A stretch of 64,000 bases of DNA from positions 62,001 to 126,000 of the forward strand of contig NZ_JTDB02000014.1 in the NCBI RefSeq assembly GCF_000785435.2, written 5' to 3'. The notes under the pieces are model-generated. The model saw only the letters and a program-made list of their open reading frames with translations, made no database searches and was not told the origin of the DNA. Numbering within the stretch: the stretch's first letter is position 1; every line of letters starts with the position of its first letter. The position numbers and the translations under genes were made by a program. This DNA is from Paraburkholderia sacchari (lineage in GTDB: Bacteria; Pseudomonadota; Gammaproteobacteria; Burkholderiales; Burkholderiaceae). Of the stretch, positions 25,538 to 35,207 are shown in pieces.

Positions 25538-26845
25538 TCACACGTCGCGCTGACGCGCGAGATCGCCCGCGTAGCGGCGCTTGCCGAGCGCGAACAGCAG
25601 CGCCGACGCGAGTGCCGCGAACGGAATCCATTGCAGCGCCATATGCAGACCCATGCGATCGGCGATCAACCCCACGATGACCGGGCCGGCGGCCAGGCCG
25701 AGCAGATTGTTGGCGAGCGACCAGAGCGCCATGGCCGTGGCGTGAATCGAAGGCGCCGTAAGTTCGGCCACCAGCGCGCCGGTCGGCCCGCACACGCCCG
25801 AGGCCATCAACATGCCAACGCCGATCAGCACGAGTTGCAGCGGCCCCGGCGGCAGGTGAAACGCGCTGGCAAACGCCGCGAATACCAGTACGCAATAAGT
25901 GATGGCCATGGTCCATTTGCGGGTCCCGTTGAGACGGCTCACGCGATCGGTCAGTATTCCGCACACGATCATACCGACGCCCGAGATCAGCACGAAGCCG
26001 GCCGCCAGCACGCTCGCGCGGTCGAGCCGCATCGCATAGGTGCGCACGAGATAGCTCGGCAGCCACGCGAACATAGCGCCCGGCAGGATCAGTTGAATAC
26101 CGCAGGCCACATACGCGAAGCCGACCGATTTCGAGGTGAACAGCGCCTGCGCGAGACCGCGCGGCGTGAAGCGGGGCCGCGCCGCGCTGGCAGCAACACG
26201 TGCGCGCTCGGGCGCGAGCCGACGCTCGGTCACGACGATGCGATAGATCACCGAGAGCACGAGGCCGACCACCGCCATGGTCGCGAACGACCAGCGCCAG
26301 CCGAAATGCGCGGCCACGATGCCGCTCAACGCCATCCCGAGCATGGAGCCGAATGCGCCGCCCGCGAGGAACGAGCCCGAGAGCGTGGCGCGCAAATGCG
26401 CCGGGAACACGCTGAGCACGACCGCGAGGCCTACGCTGCCATAGGCCGCCTCGCCCACGCCCACGAAGAGGCGCGCCGCGAACATCTGCCCGTAGCTGGC
26501 CGAGACGGCGCAGCCGAGCGTGGCGATGCTCCACAGCACGGCCATCAGAATCAGGCTGCGCACGCGTCCCCAGCGGTCCGCGAGCAGCGAGAAGGGGAAG
26601 GTCAGCAGGCCGACCATCACCGAAACGATACTGCTCAGCGATCCTAACTGCGTGTCGGTGAGCATCCACTCGGCTTTGAGCAGCGGAAAAACGGCGTTGA
26701 GCACCTGGCGCGACATGTAGTCGGCGAGCAGCAGACCGAAGGTCAGCGCAAAAACACTCCAGGCATAAGCCCGGGATACGGATGGGGCGCCCGCAGGGGC
26801 GTCTCCCAGTGCGGCAGTCGCTTGCATTCCCACTTTTGTCTCCAT
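25538..26845 (-). CDS. MFS transporter (first of two paralogues)
   Basis: A 435-residue major-facilitator protein with 12 predicted membrane segments. It has the loop 2-3 motif ADRWGRVRS and a second ILTDRVSRL in the C-terminal half. The N-terminal stretch DYMSRQVLNAVFPLLKAEW is nearly identical to that of the MFS at 35903-37255, so the two are paralogues. It likely imports the carboxylated substrate of the enzymes encoded upstream on the same strand. The substrate is unknown. Confidence 0.88.
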   Translation of the reverse strand: METKVGMQATAALGDAPAGAPSVSRAYAWSVFALTFGLLLADYMSRQVLNAVFPLLKAEWMLTDTQLGSLSSIVSVMVGLLTFPFSLLADRWGRVRSLILMAVLWSIATLGCAVSASYGQMFAARLFVGVGEAAYGSVGLAVVLSVFPAHLRATLSGSFLAGGAFGSMLGMALSGIVAAHFGWRWSFATMAVVGLVLSVIYRIVVTERRLAPERARVAASAARPRFTPRGLAQALFTSKSVGFAYVACGIQLILPGAMFAWLPSYLVRTYAMRLDRASVLAAGFVLISGVGMIVCGILTDRVSRLNGTRKWTMAITYCVLVFAAFASAFHLPPGPLQLVLIGVGMLMASGVCGPTGALVAELTAPSIHATAMALWSLANNLLGLAAGPVIVGLIADRMGLHMALQWIPFAALASALLFALGKRRYAGDLARQRDV

Positions 26846-26965
26846 GAATAATTATCACGGTGTCCGGGCGCGAGAACGCGCCCCGGATATACCCTTCTGG
26901 CGTGATTTTTTATTTGGTGCTGCAGCGAGAGCGGTGTCGGCCCGCCTTGTCTCGCGTGGTACGGC

Positions 26966-27577
26966 TCAAACGCCGCGCGACGCCTCCAGCGCGTCTTGCT
27001 CCGCACGGCGTATCAGTGCGGCGATCAGATCGTCGGCGCCGGGCCATTCGCCAAAGCCGCTGGCCGGGTTCAGGTGGCCGACGTTGCCGAGATCGACCAC
27101 CTCGCTGCGCCACGCGCGCGCCAGTTCGAGCACGCGTTCATAGCGAGCGAGCGGGTCGTTGTGGCTCGCCGCCACGATGGACGGGAACGGCAGCGGCACG
27201 CGCGGCACCGGCAGCCAGCCGCTCGCGTCGAGTGCTTCGAGCGTCGGATAGCCTTCGGGCATCGCCGCCTCGAAATCGGGCGGCGCCGCCAGCAGCGCGC
27301 CCGCAATCGCACGCGGATAACGGCTGGCCCAATGCGCAACCATCACGCAGCCGCCACTATGCGCGACGATGATCACGGGCGCGTCGATGCCCGCGACCAC
27401 GGCCTCGATGGCCTCGACGCGCGCTGCGCAATCGAGGTCGTCGCGGCCCATCGGCGGCACGGCGGCCACCGGGCGGTTCTGCGCGCGCAGGCGCGCTTCG
27501 AGCAGCGTCTGCCAGTGCTGCGCGACGTGGTCACGCAGCCCCGGGACGATGACGATGACAGGTTCGCGGCGCGCCAT
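26966..27577 (-). CDS. RBBP9/YdeN-type alpha/beta serine hydrolase
   Basis: A 203-residue single-domain hydrolase. The nucleophile S74 is in VAHSGG, with D141 in SHNDPLA and H168 in GHLNP completing the triad; the N-terminal VPGL loop forms the oxyanion hole. It may hydrolyse an ester, thioester or lactone in the surrounding pathway. ATG 27577 is preferred over TTG 27583, which lies inside the previous stop region. The gene begins 2 bases after the BKACE stop, indicating translational coupling. Confidence 0.88.
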   Translation of the reverse strand: MARREPVIVIVPGLRDHVAQHWQTLLEARLRAQNRPVAAVPPMGRDDLDCAARVEAIEAVVAGIDAPVIIVAHSGGCVMVAHWASRYPRAIAGALLAAPPDFEAAMPEGYPTLEALDASGWLPVPRVPLPFPSIVAASHNDPLARYERVLELARAWRSEVVDLGNVGHLNPASGFGEWPGADDLIAALIRRAEQDALEASRGV

Positions 27578-27579
27578 GA

Positions 27580-28635
27580 TCAAGCCGCCGACTTCACGAG
27601 GCCCAGACCCGCGGGCTTGTGGTTCGGCAGATAGCCGTTGGCGGCCAGCGTTTCATCGGCGTCCTTGTAGAACGTGCCGATGCGGTAGATCTCGCGCGCT
27701 TCCTTGCCCGACGCGATCTCGCGGCCCAGCTCGCGCGCCACGCGCACGCATTGCTCGATCTGCTGCACCGAGGTCATGCGGTTGCCGTGCTGGTCGATGA
27801 TCGTGTCCTCGATGCCGCAGCGCGGATGCAGGCCCATCGCCATCGCCATCATGTTGAACGGCAGCACGTTCTTGAGCAGCGACTCCGCCGTGAACGTGCA
27901 GCCCTGCGGGGCGCGGTGCACGAAGTTGAAGAAGTTGAACGGGTTCGGGCCGTCGAAGCCGCCGCCGATGCCGATCCACGTGAGGTTCACGGGCCCGAGA
28001 TAGGCGCCCTTGCGGATCAGGCGTTCGAGCGTTTCCAGCGCATGAATGCCGGTCAGCTGGAAGTGCGCCTGGATGCCCGACGCATGCAGGCGGCGCAGAT
28101 GCTCCTCGAGCCACTGCGGGCCGGCCGGCACGGTCATTTCGCTATACGCAGCCTGGAGCGCCGGGTTCGCCAGCGAGGTGCCCGCCAGATACTCGGGGTA
28201 GAGCAGCTCCATGATGTTCATCTGCGTGGTGTTGATCGCCACGGTCACCTGGTCGGGCTTCGGCTCGAGTTCCGCGAGCATGTGGCGCGTGTCGTCCGAG
28301 AGCCACTTCGCGGCCTGGCCGTCGTCTTCCGGCGCGAACGAAATCGAGCCGCCCACCTGGATGATCATGTCCGGCACCGCCGCGCGCACGCCGGCGATCA
28401 GTTCGTTGAACTTGGACAGGCGCTTGGAGCCCTTGCCGTCCAGTTCGCGCACGTGCAGGTGCAGCACCGTGGCGCCCGCGTTGTAGCAGTCCACGGCCTT
28501 CTGGATCTGCTCTTCCATCGTGACGGGAATGTCCTCGGGAAAGTCTTCGGGCATCCATTCGGGGCCATACGGCGCAACCGTGATGACAACCTTCTCCATG
28601 TTCTCGGGGTGCAGCGAATTGTCGAGAAACTGCAT
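27580..28635 (-). CDS. Beta-keto acid cleavage enzyme (BKACE, DUF849 family)
   Basis: A 351-residue cytoplasmic enzyme of the BKACE family, which condenses a beta-keto acid with acetyl-CoA to give acetoacetate and a new acyl-CoA. The metal-binding histidines H59 and H61 (TVLHLHVRE) lie in the TIM-barrel strand, and GGSISF and GIGGGFDGPNPFN are further family signatures. At about 350 residues it is somewhat longer than the 3-keto-5-aminohexanoate enzyme Kce. The specific keto acid is not evident. Neighbouring dioxygenase, quinone oxidoreductase and hydrolase genes imply a dedicated catabolic route. Confidence 0.88.
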   Translation of the reverse strand: MQFLDNSLHPENMEKVVITVAPYGPEWMPEDFPEDIPVTMEEQIQKAVDCYNAGATVLHLHVRELDGKGSKRLSKFNELIAGVRAAVPDMIIQVGGSISFAPEDDGQAAKWLSDDTRHMLAELEPKPDQVTVAINTTQMNIMELLYPEYLAGTSLANPALQAAYSEMTVPAGPQWLEEHLRRLHASGIQAHFQLTGIHALETLERLIRKGAYLGPVNLTWIGIGGGFDGPNPFNFFNFVHRAPQGCTFTAESLLKNVLPFNMMAMAMGLHPRCGIEDTIIDQHGNRMTSVQQIEQCVRVARELGREIASGKEAREIYRIGTFYKDADETLAANGYLPNHKPAGLGLVKSAA

Positions 28636-28692
28636 GTCTTCCTCCAGTATTGTGTTTTGACGTCGTGCAGGGGGCGGGCGGTCAGTAGCCGA

Positions 28693-29541
28693 TCAATACG
28701 GCACGTCGCCGATGATGCCCGCGCGTTCCATCTTGCGGTGGCATGGCGGGTAGTCCATGACCGCGTAGTGCTGCGTGCTGCGGTTGTCCCAGATCGCCAC
28801 GCTGCCCGGCTGCCAGCGCCAGCGCACCTGGTACTCGGGGATGTACGCCTGGCTGATGAGGTAGTGCAGCAGTTGTCCCGCGCCCGGGTTGCCGTCCTGG
28901 CCGAAGCGCACGCGCGCAGGGGTGTGGTAATTCACGAAGTGCGTGGTGAAGCCGTTCACGAACAGCACCTTCTCGCCCGTTTCCGGGTGCGTGCGAACGA
29001 CCGGGTGTTCGGCGTCCGGGTACTGCGCCTTCAGCGCGAGGCGCTTTTCGATCGGCATCACGGCGCCAAAGCTCGCCTGGATGCTGTGGCTCGCGCGCAG
29101 ATCGGCGATTTGTTCCTTGACGTGCTGCGGCAGGTTCTCGTACGCGAGCACCATGTTGGCCCACATGGTGTCGCCGCCCACCGGCGGGCATTCCACGCAG
29201 TGCAGCACCGCGCCCATCGGCGGCGCGGCGCGCCACGTGGCGTCGGTGTGCCACGCGTTTTCGTAACGGTCGTTGGGCTGCTCGGGCGTCTTGTAGATCT
29301 GCACGAGACCCGGGTAATCGGGGTGGCTGCCCGCCACCGGATGGTCCTCAAGGTTTCCGAATCGTCTGGCGAAAGCCACATGGTCGGCGCGCGTGAGTTG
29401 CTGGTCGCGCAGGAACAGCACCTTGTGCTTGAGCAGCGCCGCCTTGATCTCTCCGAACAGCGCGTCGTCGCGCACCGCATCGCCCAGACGCACGCCCACC
29501 AGTTCCGCGCCAATCGCACAGGTCAGTTGTTCGATTCTCAT
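28693..29541 (-). CDS. TauD/TfdA-family Fe(II)/2-oxoglutarate dioxygenase
   Basis: A 282-residue non-haem iron dioxygenase with the facial triad H98-x-D100 (WHTDATW) and H258 (STQHYA), plus the 2-oxoglutarate-binding R269 after it. All ligands are present, so it should be active. TauD/TfdA enzymes hydroxylate sulfonates, aryloxyacids or betaine-like compounds to start their cleavage. Gene order (9 bases after the oxidoreductase, 57 before BKACE) suggests it makes an intermediate for beta-keto acid cleavage. Confidence 0.9.
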   Translation of the reverse strand: MRIEQLTCAIGAELVGVRLGDAVRDDALFGEIKAALLKHKVLFLRDQQLTRADHVAFARRFGNLEDHPVAGSHPDYPGLVQIYKTPEQPNDRYENAWHTDATWRAAPPMGAVLHCVECPPVGGDTMWANMVLAYENLPQHVKEQIADLRASHSIQASFGAVMPIEKRLALKAQYPDAEHPVVRTHPETGEKVLFVNGFTTHFVNYHTPARVRFGQDGNPGAGQLLHYLISQAYIPEYQVRWRWQPGSVAIWDNRSTQHYAVMDYPPCHRKMERAGIIGDVPY

Positions 29542-29550
29542 GATGGGGCC

Positions 29551-30531
29551 TCAGATCGTGAAGACGGAAGAACCCGTCGTCTTGCGTGCTTCGATATCGC
29601 GGTGCGCCTGCACGGCGTCCTGCAATGCGTAGCGCTGGTTAATCTCGATCTTGATGCGCCCCGCCGCAACGTGGCCGAAGATCTCGTCGGCAAGCGCGGT
29701 CTTCTCGGCCGGGTCGGCGATATAGTCGGCCAGCGCGGGGCGCGTGACGTAGAGCGAGCCCTTCATCGCGAGGATTTGCGGCTCGAACGCGGGCGCCTTG
29801 CCCGAAGCCGTGCCCACACACACGAGCAGGCCACGGCGCTTGAGCGAGTCGAGCGACGCCGCGAAGGTGTCCTGGCCAACGCTGTCGTAGACCACGGAAA
29901 CGCCCACGCCATCGGTCAGTTCGCGCACACGTTTCGCAACGTCTTCGCTGCGATAGAGGATCACGTGATCGCAGCCGTGCGCGCGGGCCACCGCGGCTTT
30001 CTCCTCGGTCGACACCGTGCCGATCACCTTCAACCCCAGCAGCTTCGCCCACTGGCACAGGATCAGGCCCACGCCGCCCGCCGCCGCGTGCACGAGAATC
30101 GTCTCGCCCGCTTGCAGCGGCCAGATGCGGCGCATGAGGTACGCCGAGGTGAGGCCGCGCATGGTCATGGCCGCCGCCGTTTCGCAGGCGATGGCGTCGG
30201 GCAGCTTGATGAGCGGCGCGGCCGGAATCAGCCGCTCGGTGCTATACGCGCCCAGCGTGTTGATAAAGCCGGTGTAGGTGACGCGGTCGCCGGGCACGAC
30301 GTTGGTCACGCCCGCGCCCACCGCCTCCACCACGCCCGCCGCTTCCACGCCCATGCCTGCCGGCAGCGGGACGGGATAGAGGCCGCAGCGGAAATACGTG
30401 TCCGCGAAATTCAGGCCGACCGCTTCGTGCCGCAGCCGCACTTCGCCCGGACCGGGCTCGCCCACGTTGACTTCTTCCCAACGCATTACTTCCGGTGCGC
30501 CGGTCTCGTGGAACCTGATCGCATGTGCCAT
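29551..30531 (-). CDS. Zinc-free quinone oxidoreductase, MDR superfamily (Qor-like)
   Basis: A 326-residue NADPH-dependent medium-chain reductase. It has the Qor motif around NFADTYFRCGLYP, an ILVHAAAGGVG nucleotide-binding loop and no structural-zinc cysteines. It reduces quinones or alpha,beta-unsaturated carbonyls. ATG 30531 follows AGGAGA; the longer frame from 30609 starts with an unlikely arginine/proline-rich leader. It is the first gene of the minus-strand operon, divergent from a MalT-like regulator. Confidence 0.9.
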   Translation of the reverse strand: MAHAIRFHETGAPEVMRWEEVNVGEPGPGEVRLRHEAVGLNFADTYFRCGLYPVPLPAGMGVEAAGVVEAVGAGVTNVVPGDRVTYTGFINTLGAYSTERLIPAAPLIKLPDAIACETAAAMTMRGLTSAYLMRRIWPLQAGETILVHAAAGGVGLILCQWAKLLGLKVIGTVSTEEKAAVARAHGCDHVILYRSEDVAKRVRELTDGVGVSVVYDSVGQDTFAASLDSLKRRGLLVCVGTASGKAPAFEPQILAMKGSLYVTRPALADYIADPAEKTALADEIFGHVAAGRIKIEINQRYALQDAVQAHRDIEARKTTGSSVFTI

Positions 30532-30866
30532 CTTCTGTCTCCTGGTTGGTCCTGCTTGCTGCTCGTTCCGGTCGATAGGCCGTCGCGGCGCTCGTACTGG
30601 CGCACGCACACAGCTATCGTGACTGAATCCATCGTAGGACGCGGTGTTGCGCCGCGCGCCCTCCTTCCAGGAGGGGGAGCCCGCCTACCCCCACTCATTT
30701 CGCCCGTTTACCGGGTTATCACTGAGGGATTCGCCGGGTACTCGACACGCTGCAGTCACGCTATTGCCGCGTTGTTATCGAATTGTCAGTCAGCGCGCCA
30801 TCGTGCATATAATCGTCCGACCGATACCCGACATTGCGCGCCGCGCGGCCTATTCCGACTCACCCG
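30532..30866. promoter_or_regulatory. Divergent promoter region between the catabolic operon and its MalT-like regulator
   Basis: These 335 bases hold no supported gene. They must carry the promoter of the seven-gene minus-strand locus and that of the plus-strand regulator. I could not find a convincing inverted repeat or sigma-54 box. Confidence 0.45.
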
Positions 30867-33587
30867 ATGACCTTTGCGAACCGCGGCGCACCGCCCCCGT
30901 TTTCCGAACTCACGCTCAAGACCACGCCCCCGCGCGCGCCGCGCCACCTGCTCGCGCGCGAGCGGCTGAATCTCGATAGCGAACCCTTGCGCAATCAGCC
31001 CGCGATCGTCGTGCAGGCGCCGCCCGGCTTCGGCAAAACGCTGTTGCTCGCGCAATGGCGGCGCGAGCATCTCGCGCGCGGCGCGGCCGTCGCATGGGTG
31101 TCCGCCGATGCGCACGACGACCCGCAGCGCTTTTTGCATAGCCTCGTGCTCGCCGTGCGCGTGGGCGGCGCGCAGCCCGAGTTCGGGCACACGCTGCTCG
31201 ACAGCCCCTTTGCCGCGCCCGACGCCAACGAAGGCCTGACTGCGTGGCTTGCCGAGGTCGCGCAGTCCGCGCTCGATCTGGTGCTGATCGTCGATGAAGC
31301 AGAGCGGCTCTCGCCGGTCGGCAGCGCGGCGCTGCTTTATCTGCTGTACAACGCGCCCGCGAATTTGCGCATCGTCGTGGCCGCGCGCAGCGGCTTCGAA
31401 ACCGCCGTCGACGACTTGCGCGCCTATGGGCAATGCGTCTGCCTCGGCCCCGAGGCGCTGCGCTTTCGGCTCGACGAAACGCTCGCGCTCGTGCGCCGGC
31501 GCTTTGGCGAGCGCGTGGACACCGACAGTTGCGCGCGCCTGCACGAGATCACCGACGGCTGGCCGCTCGGCCTGCAGCTCGCGCTCGCCGCGATGGAAAA
31601 GAGCGGCGACCCGCGCGGCGTCATCGACGCCATGCAGGGGCAGCCCGGCGTCGAAGGCGAGCATCTGGTGAGCAGCCTGCTTGCGCGGCTCGCGCCCGAG
31701 GACCTCGCGTTCCTCACACGGCTCGCGCTCGTCGACATGCTGCATCCCGACCTGTGCCGCGCGCTGCTCGACAGCCCCGACGCCCCGGCGCAATTCGCGC
31801 GGCTCATGCGCGATACGCCCATCTTCATGGCCAGCGACGGCAGCGAGTGGTGCCGCCTGCACACGCTCGCGCGCGCGGCGCTTGGCGCGCGTCTGGCCGA
31901 GTTGCCGCCCGACGAGCTCGCCGGCCTGCACCGGCGCGCGATGCGCTGGCTCGCCGATCACGGCATCCACGAAGAAGCGGCGCGCCACGCGCACGCGGCC
32001 GGTGAGCGCGAAGTGGCATACGAACTCGCGGGACGCTCGCTCTACGGCGCGGTCATGCAGGGGCGGCTCGCCACCGCGCTCGAATGGCTCGAACTGCTGC
32101 CCGCCGAGGAGCTCGACCGCCAGCCCGATTTGCGCCTCGCGGCGGCCTGGGCGCTTGCGCTCAGCGAGCGCCACGCCGAGGCGAGGCAACTCGTGGCGCC
32201 GTTGGCCGAAGCGCCCGATTGCACGTCCGAGCGGCGCTACGAATGCGCGCTCATCCTGAGCATCGCGGCCTATTACGCCGACGAGCCCGACCGCTTCCTC
32301 GCGCTGCTTGCACCGTGGCGCGAGCCGCCGCCGCTTGCCGAGCCGCGCCGGCTCCAGACGCACGCGAACCGCCTCGCGCTGGCGGAGCTGCTGCAGGGCG
32401 AACCCGCCAACGCGCGCCGCCATCTGCAACTCGCGCCGCGCGGCGACTTCGGCAAGGCGCACCGCTACGCCGCCTACTGGGGCGAGTTCCTGAGCGGCCT
32501 GAGCTATCTGAACGAAGGCCAGGCCGTGCTCGCCGAAACCGTGCTGCGCCGCGCGCTCACGAGCGCCGAGGCCGAACTGGGCCGCCGCCATCCGCTGCCG
32601 TGCATGCTCGCGGCGGTGCTCGCGGCCGCGCTCTTCGAGCGCGACTTCGTTGACGAAGCCGATGCGCTGCTCGCGAACCGGCTCGACGTGCTCGAACGCT
32701 CCGGCACCGCCGAGACTTCGCTGATCGCCTATGTATGCGCGGCGCGCGTGGCCCAGGCCCAAGGCGTGGAGCGGCGTGCGCTCGACCTGCTCGATGCGAT
32801 GCACGCCGCCGGCACCGCTCGCGGGTTGCCGCGCCTGTCCATCGCGAGCCTTGCGGAGCGCGTGCGTGTCCACGCCGGGCGCGGACACGCTCAAACCTGC
32901 CGCGAGTTGAGCGCGCAACTCGACGCCCTCATCGAACAATCGCAAACATCCGAACCCACGTGGCGCGGCCCGCTCTGGCGCCGCGACGTAGCGCGGCGCC
33001 AGGCCATGACGCATGCATACACCGCGCTGGCCCAGCAGGACTGGCCGCGCGCGCTCGAGTGCCTGAACCGCGCGCAAGCGCTCGCCGACGCCATGAAGCT
33101 CGGGCGCGAGCGCATCGAGATCATGGGGCTGCGCGCACTCGCGACCAAAGGCAACGGCGAGGACGGCTTGCCGCTGCTGCACGAAGCGATCGGCCTGACC
33201 GGCACCTATGGCCTCGTGCGCGTTCTCGACCACGCCCATCCGGCGCTGGCCGACTGGACCCGCGAGGTCGCCACGCAAGGCAGCGGCGAGCCCGCCGCAC
33301 TCGCGTCGGCAACGCTCGCGCAAACGGCCCAGCCCGGCGGTGCGCCCCGTCGCGCGCAAGCCGCGCCGCGCGCGGTGCCGAGCACGGTGCTCACGCCCAA
33401 GGAGCGCGAGGTGCTCGAACTGCTCGCGCGCAATCTCTCCAACAAGGAGATCGCGCAGGCAATCGGCGTGGGCGAAGTCACCGCCAAGTGGCATGTGAAA
33501 AACCTGTTCGGCAAGCTGAGCGCGAGTTCGCGCAAGCATGCCGTGCTGCGCGCTCAATTACTGGGGTTGCTGGAAAGCGGCGAGTGA
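30867..33587 (+). CDS. MalT-like (LAL) LuxR-family ATP-dependent regulator, first copy
   Basis: A 906-residue protein. Residues ~25-300 form a STAND-type NTPase with Walker A APPGFGKT and Walker B LVLIVDEAER. A long helical TPR-like sensor follows at ~330-800. A LuxR helix-turn-helix lies at the C terminus (LTPKEREVLELLAR, LSNKEIAQAIGVGEVTAKWH). Such proteins bind ATP and an inducer, oligomerise and activate promoters. ATG 30867 is chosen over TTG 30834. Its position divergent from the BKACE operon makes it the likely activator. A paralogue lies at 38413-41244. Confidence 0.9.
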   Translation: MTFANRGAPPPFSELTLKTTPPRAPRHLLARERLNLDSEPLRNQPAIVVQAPPGFGKTLLLAQWRREHLARGAAVAWVSADAHDDPQRFLHSLVLAVRVGGAQPEFGHTLLDSPFAAPDANEGLTAWLAEVAQSALDLVLIVDEAERLSPVGSAALLYLLYNAPANLRIVVAARSGFETAVDDLRAYGQCVCLGPEALRFRLDETLALVRRRFGERVDTDSCARLHEITDGWPLGLQLALAAMEKSGDPRGVIDAMQGQPGVEGEHLVSSLLARLAPEDLAFLTRLALVDMLHPDLCRALLDSPDAPAQFARLMRDTPIFMASDGSEWCRLHTLARAALGARLAELPPDELAGLHRRAMRWLADHGIHEEAARHAHAAGEREVAYELAGRSLYGAVMQGRLATALEWLELLPAEELDRQPDLRLAAAWALALSERHAEARQLVAPLAEAPDCTSERRYECALILSIAAYYADEPDRFLALLAPWREPPPLAEPRRLQTHANRLALAELLQGEPANARRHLQLAPRGDFGKAHRYAAYWGEFLSGLSYLNEGQAVLAETVLRRALTSAEAELGRRHPLPCMLAAVLAAALFERDFVDEADALLANRLDVLERSGTAETSLIAYVCAARVAQAQGVERRALDLLDAMHAAGTARGLPRLSIASLAERVRVHAGRGHAQTCRELSAQLDALIEQSQTSEPTWRGPLWRRDVARRQAMTHAYTALAQQDWPRALECLNRAQALADAMKLGRERIEIMGLRALATKGNGEDGLPLLHEAIGLTGTYGLVRVLDHAHPALADWTREVATQGSGEPAALASATLAQTAQPGGAPRRAQAAPRAVPSTVLTPKEREVLELLARNLSNKEIAQAIGVGEVTAKWHVKNLFGKLSASSRKHAVLRAQLLGLLESGE

Positions 33588-33809
33588 AACGATCGAGCGG
33601 AACCCGCCACGCCCGGACCCGCGCCTGCAACGGCGCCGGCATAGGACCCCATTGTGTGAATTGCACCGCCCGCGTGCTTGACCGTGCGCGCCACGACCTG
33701 ACGCGCGACGACATGCGCGCGCTCATGGTTATTCCGCACAGACGAAGCGCGCGTGCGCCGCTATGCTCGGCAAGTTCCGCCGTGTTTTGTCCGTTTTTCT
33801 TGTGACTCC

Positions 33810-34856
33810 ATGCCCATCCTGGTTCGCAGCGCCTCCCTGACCAAGTATTCGGAAATTGCCCATCAAGCGGGCATCGATCCGGTGCGTGCGCTGCGCGAAG
33901 CGGGGCTCGATCTGTCGTGTCTCACGACACCGGACCTGCGCATTCCCGAGGCCAGCCTCGCGCGCGTGTTCGAAGTCTCGCTCGCGGGCTGCTCCGGGCG
34001 CGCCGAGTCCCGTACGCTTGGCGCGCGCATTGGCGAGGCGTGGCGGCTTTCCGATTTCGGCTCGCTCAGTCTTTTGCTGCAACATCAGCCCACGCTGCGC
34101 GAGGCGCTCGCGCGCGTCGAGCCCTACCGGCATCTGCTGAGCGATTCGGTATCGGTTCACCTGGAGGAAATCGACGACACCGCGGTGCTGCACGTCGCGC
34201 TCGTGACCGCGCGCCCCGATCCTGGGCCGGAGATCGTCGAATTGACCGTAGGCGCGGTGCTGAGTCTCGTGCGCGCCATGCTCGGCGCGCAGTACGCGCC
34301 GCGCGCCGTGCATTTCTTGCATGCCGCGCCCACGCGGCTCGAAGTGCACCGGCGTTTCTTTGGAGCGCGAATCGAATTCGACAGCGAATTCGACGGCATC
34401 GTGCTGGCCCGCCAGGATCTCGACCGCGCGAGCCCCCTCGCTGACGCCTCGCTCGCGCGCTATGCACAGGAACTGCTCGATTTGCAGCCACGCTATGGCG
34501 AGGCATCGCTCGCCAACAACGTGCGCCGCACAATCCATCTGCTGCTGCCGCGCGGCGCGGGCACGATCGAACCCGTGAGCGAGCGCCTCGGCCTCTCGCC
34601 GCGCACGCTGCAGCGCCAGCTCGAACAACGCGGCGAGCGGTTCTCGGCGCTCGTGAACGAAGTGCGCGCGTCGCTGGCGGCGCGATATCTGGCGCAGCCG
34701 CGCCATTCGATATCCGATATCAGCGACCGGCTGGGGTTTTCCGAGCCGAGTGCGTTTTCGCGGTGGTTCAGTGCGGAATTCGGGCAGCCGCCCAGCCGCT
34801 GGCGCGCGGCGAATTTCGGCGCGCGCCTGGAAAAACCGGAAGGCGACCGACACTGA
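33810..34856 (+). CDS. AraC-family regulator with arabinose-binding-like N-terminal domain (OruR/ArgR type)
   Basis: A 348-residue protein. The N-terminal ~200 residues are the Arabinose_bd-type domain found in OruR- and VirS-like regulators (start MPILVRSASLTKYSEIA), and the C-terminal ~100 residues are an AraC HTH (LGLSPRTLQRQLEQRG, ISDRLGFSEPSAFSRWF). It converges on the minus-strand Rieske/DsbA/MFS/USP operon and may control it or a distant target. ATG 33810 starts the conserved domain; the upstream GTG 33753 adds an unrelated leader. Confidence 0.9.
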   Translation: MPILVRSASLTKYSEIAHQAGIDPVRALREAGLDLSCLTTPDLRIPEASLARVFEVSLAGCSGRAESRTLGARIGEAWRLSDFGSLSLLLQHQPTLREALARVEPYRHLLSDSVSVHLEEIDDTAVLHVALVTARPDPGPEIVELTVGAVLSLVRAMLGAQYAPRAVHFLHAAPTRLEVHRRFFGARIEFDSEFDGIVLARQDLDRASPLADASLARYAQELLDLQPRYGEASLANNVRRTIHLLLPRGAGTIEPVSERLGLSPRTLQRQLEQRGERFSALVNEVRASLAARYLAQPRHSISDISDRLGFSEPSAFSRWFSAEFGQPPSRWRAANFGARLEKPEGDRH

Positions 34857-34892
34857 GCGCGCCGGGCCGACGCGTTCTGCGAAGGATTTCGC

Positions 34893-35207
34893 TCAGGCCT
34901 GCTCGACCTCGACCATCAACTTCCCGTCAACCGTCCTCACCGGCAGTACGCTCAGACATAATCCCCCCGCCCCCGGCATACACCCGGTACGCAGATCGAA
35001 GCGCAATCCGTGCGCCGGGCAGGTGATCAGGTTGCCTTCGAGACGCCCACTCGCCAGCGACGCACCGTTGTGCGGACAACTATTCTCGACGGCGTGCAGG
35101 CTGCCTTCCACATTGAAGACCACCACACTGCGCCCATCGATGAAGGCGAGCTTGCGCTGCCCGGGCACCAAGCTGTCCGCCGCGCCAAGGTCGACTTCAC
35201 GCTTCAT
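34893..35207 (-). CDS. Small Rieske [2Fe-2S] ferredoxin
   Basis: A 104-residue stand-alone Rieske protein with ligands in SCPHNGASL and TCPAHGLRFD, like the NirD and ring-hydroxylating-dioxygenase ferredoxin components. It likely donates electrons to an oxygenase or acts in a small redox chain, but no oxygenase gene is adjacent. ATG 35207 has an AGGTG sequence 7 bases upstream and is preferred to ATG 35213. It overlaps the 3' end of the DsbA-like gene, so the two are coupled. Confidence 0.85.
   Translation of the reverse strand: MKREVDLGAADSLVPGQRKLAFIDGRSVVVFNVEGSLHAVENSCPHNGASLASGRLEGNLITCPAHGLRFDLRTGCMPGAGGLCLSVLPVRTVDGKLMVEVEQA

Noticed and set aside
27619..30870. 1083-codon plus-strand open frame
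   Set aside because: It is antisense to the BKACE/TauD/Qor genes, which have clear family motifs on the other strand.
30786..33557. 923-codon minus-strand open frame
   Set aside because: It is a mirror of the MalT-like regulator, a common artefact in high-GC genes.
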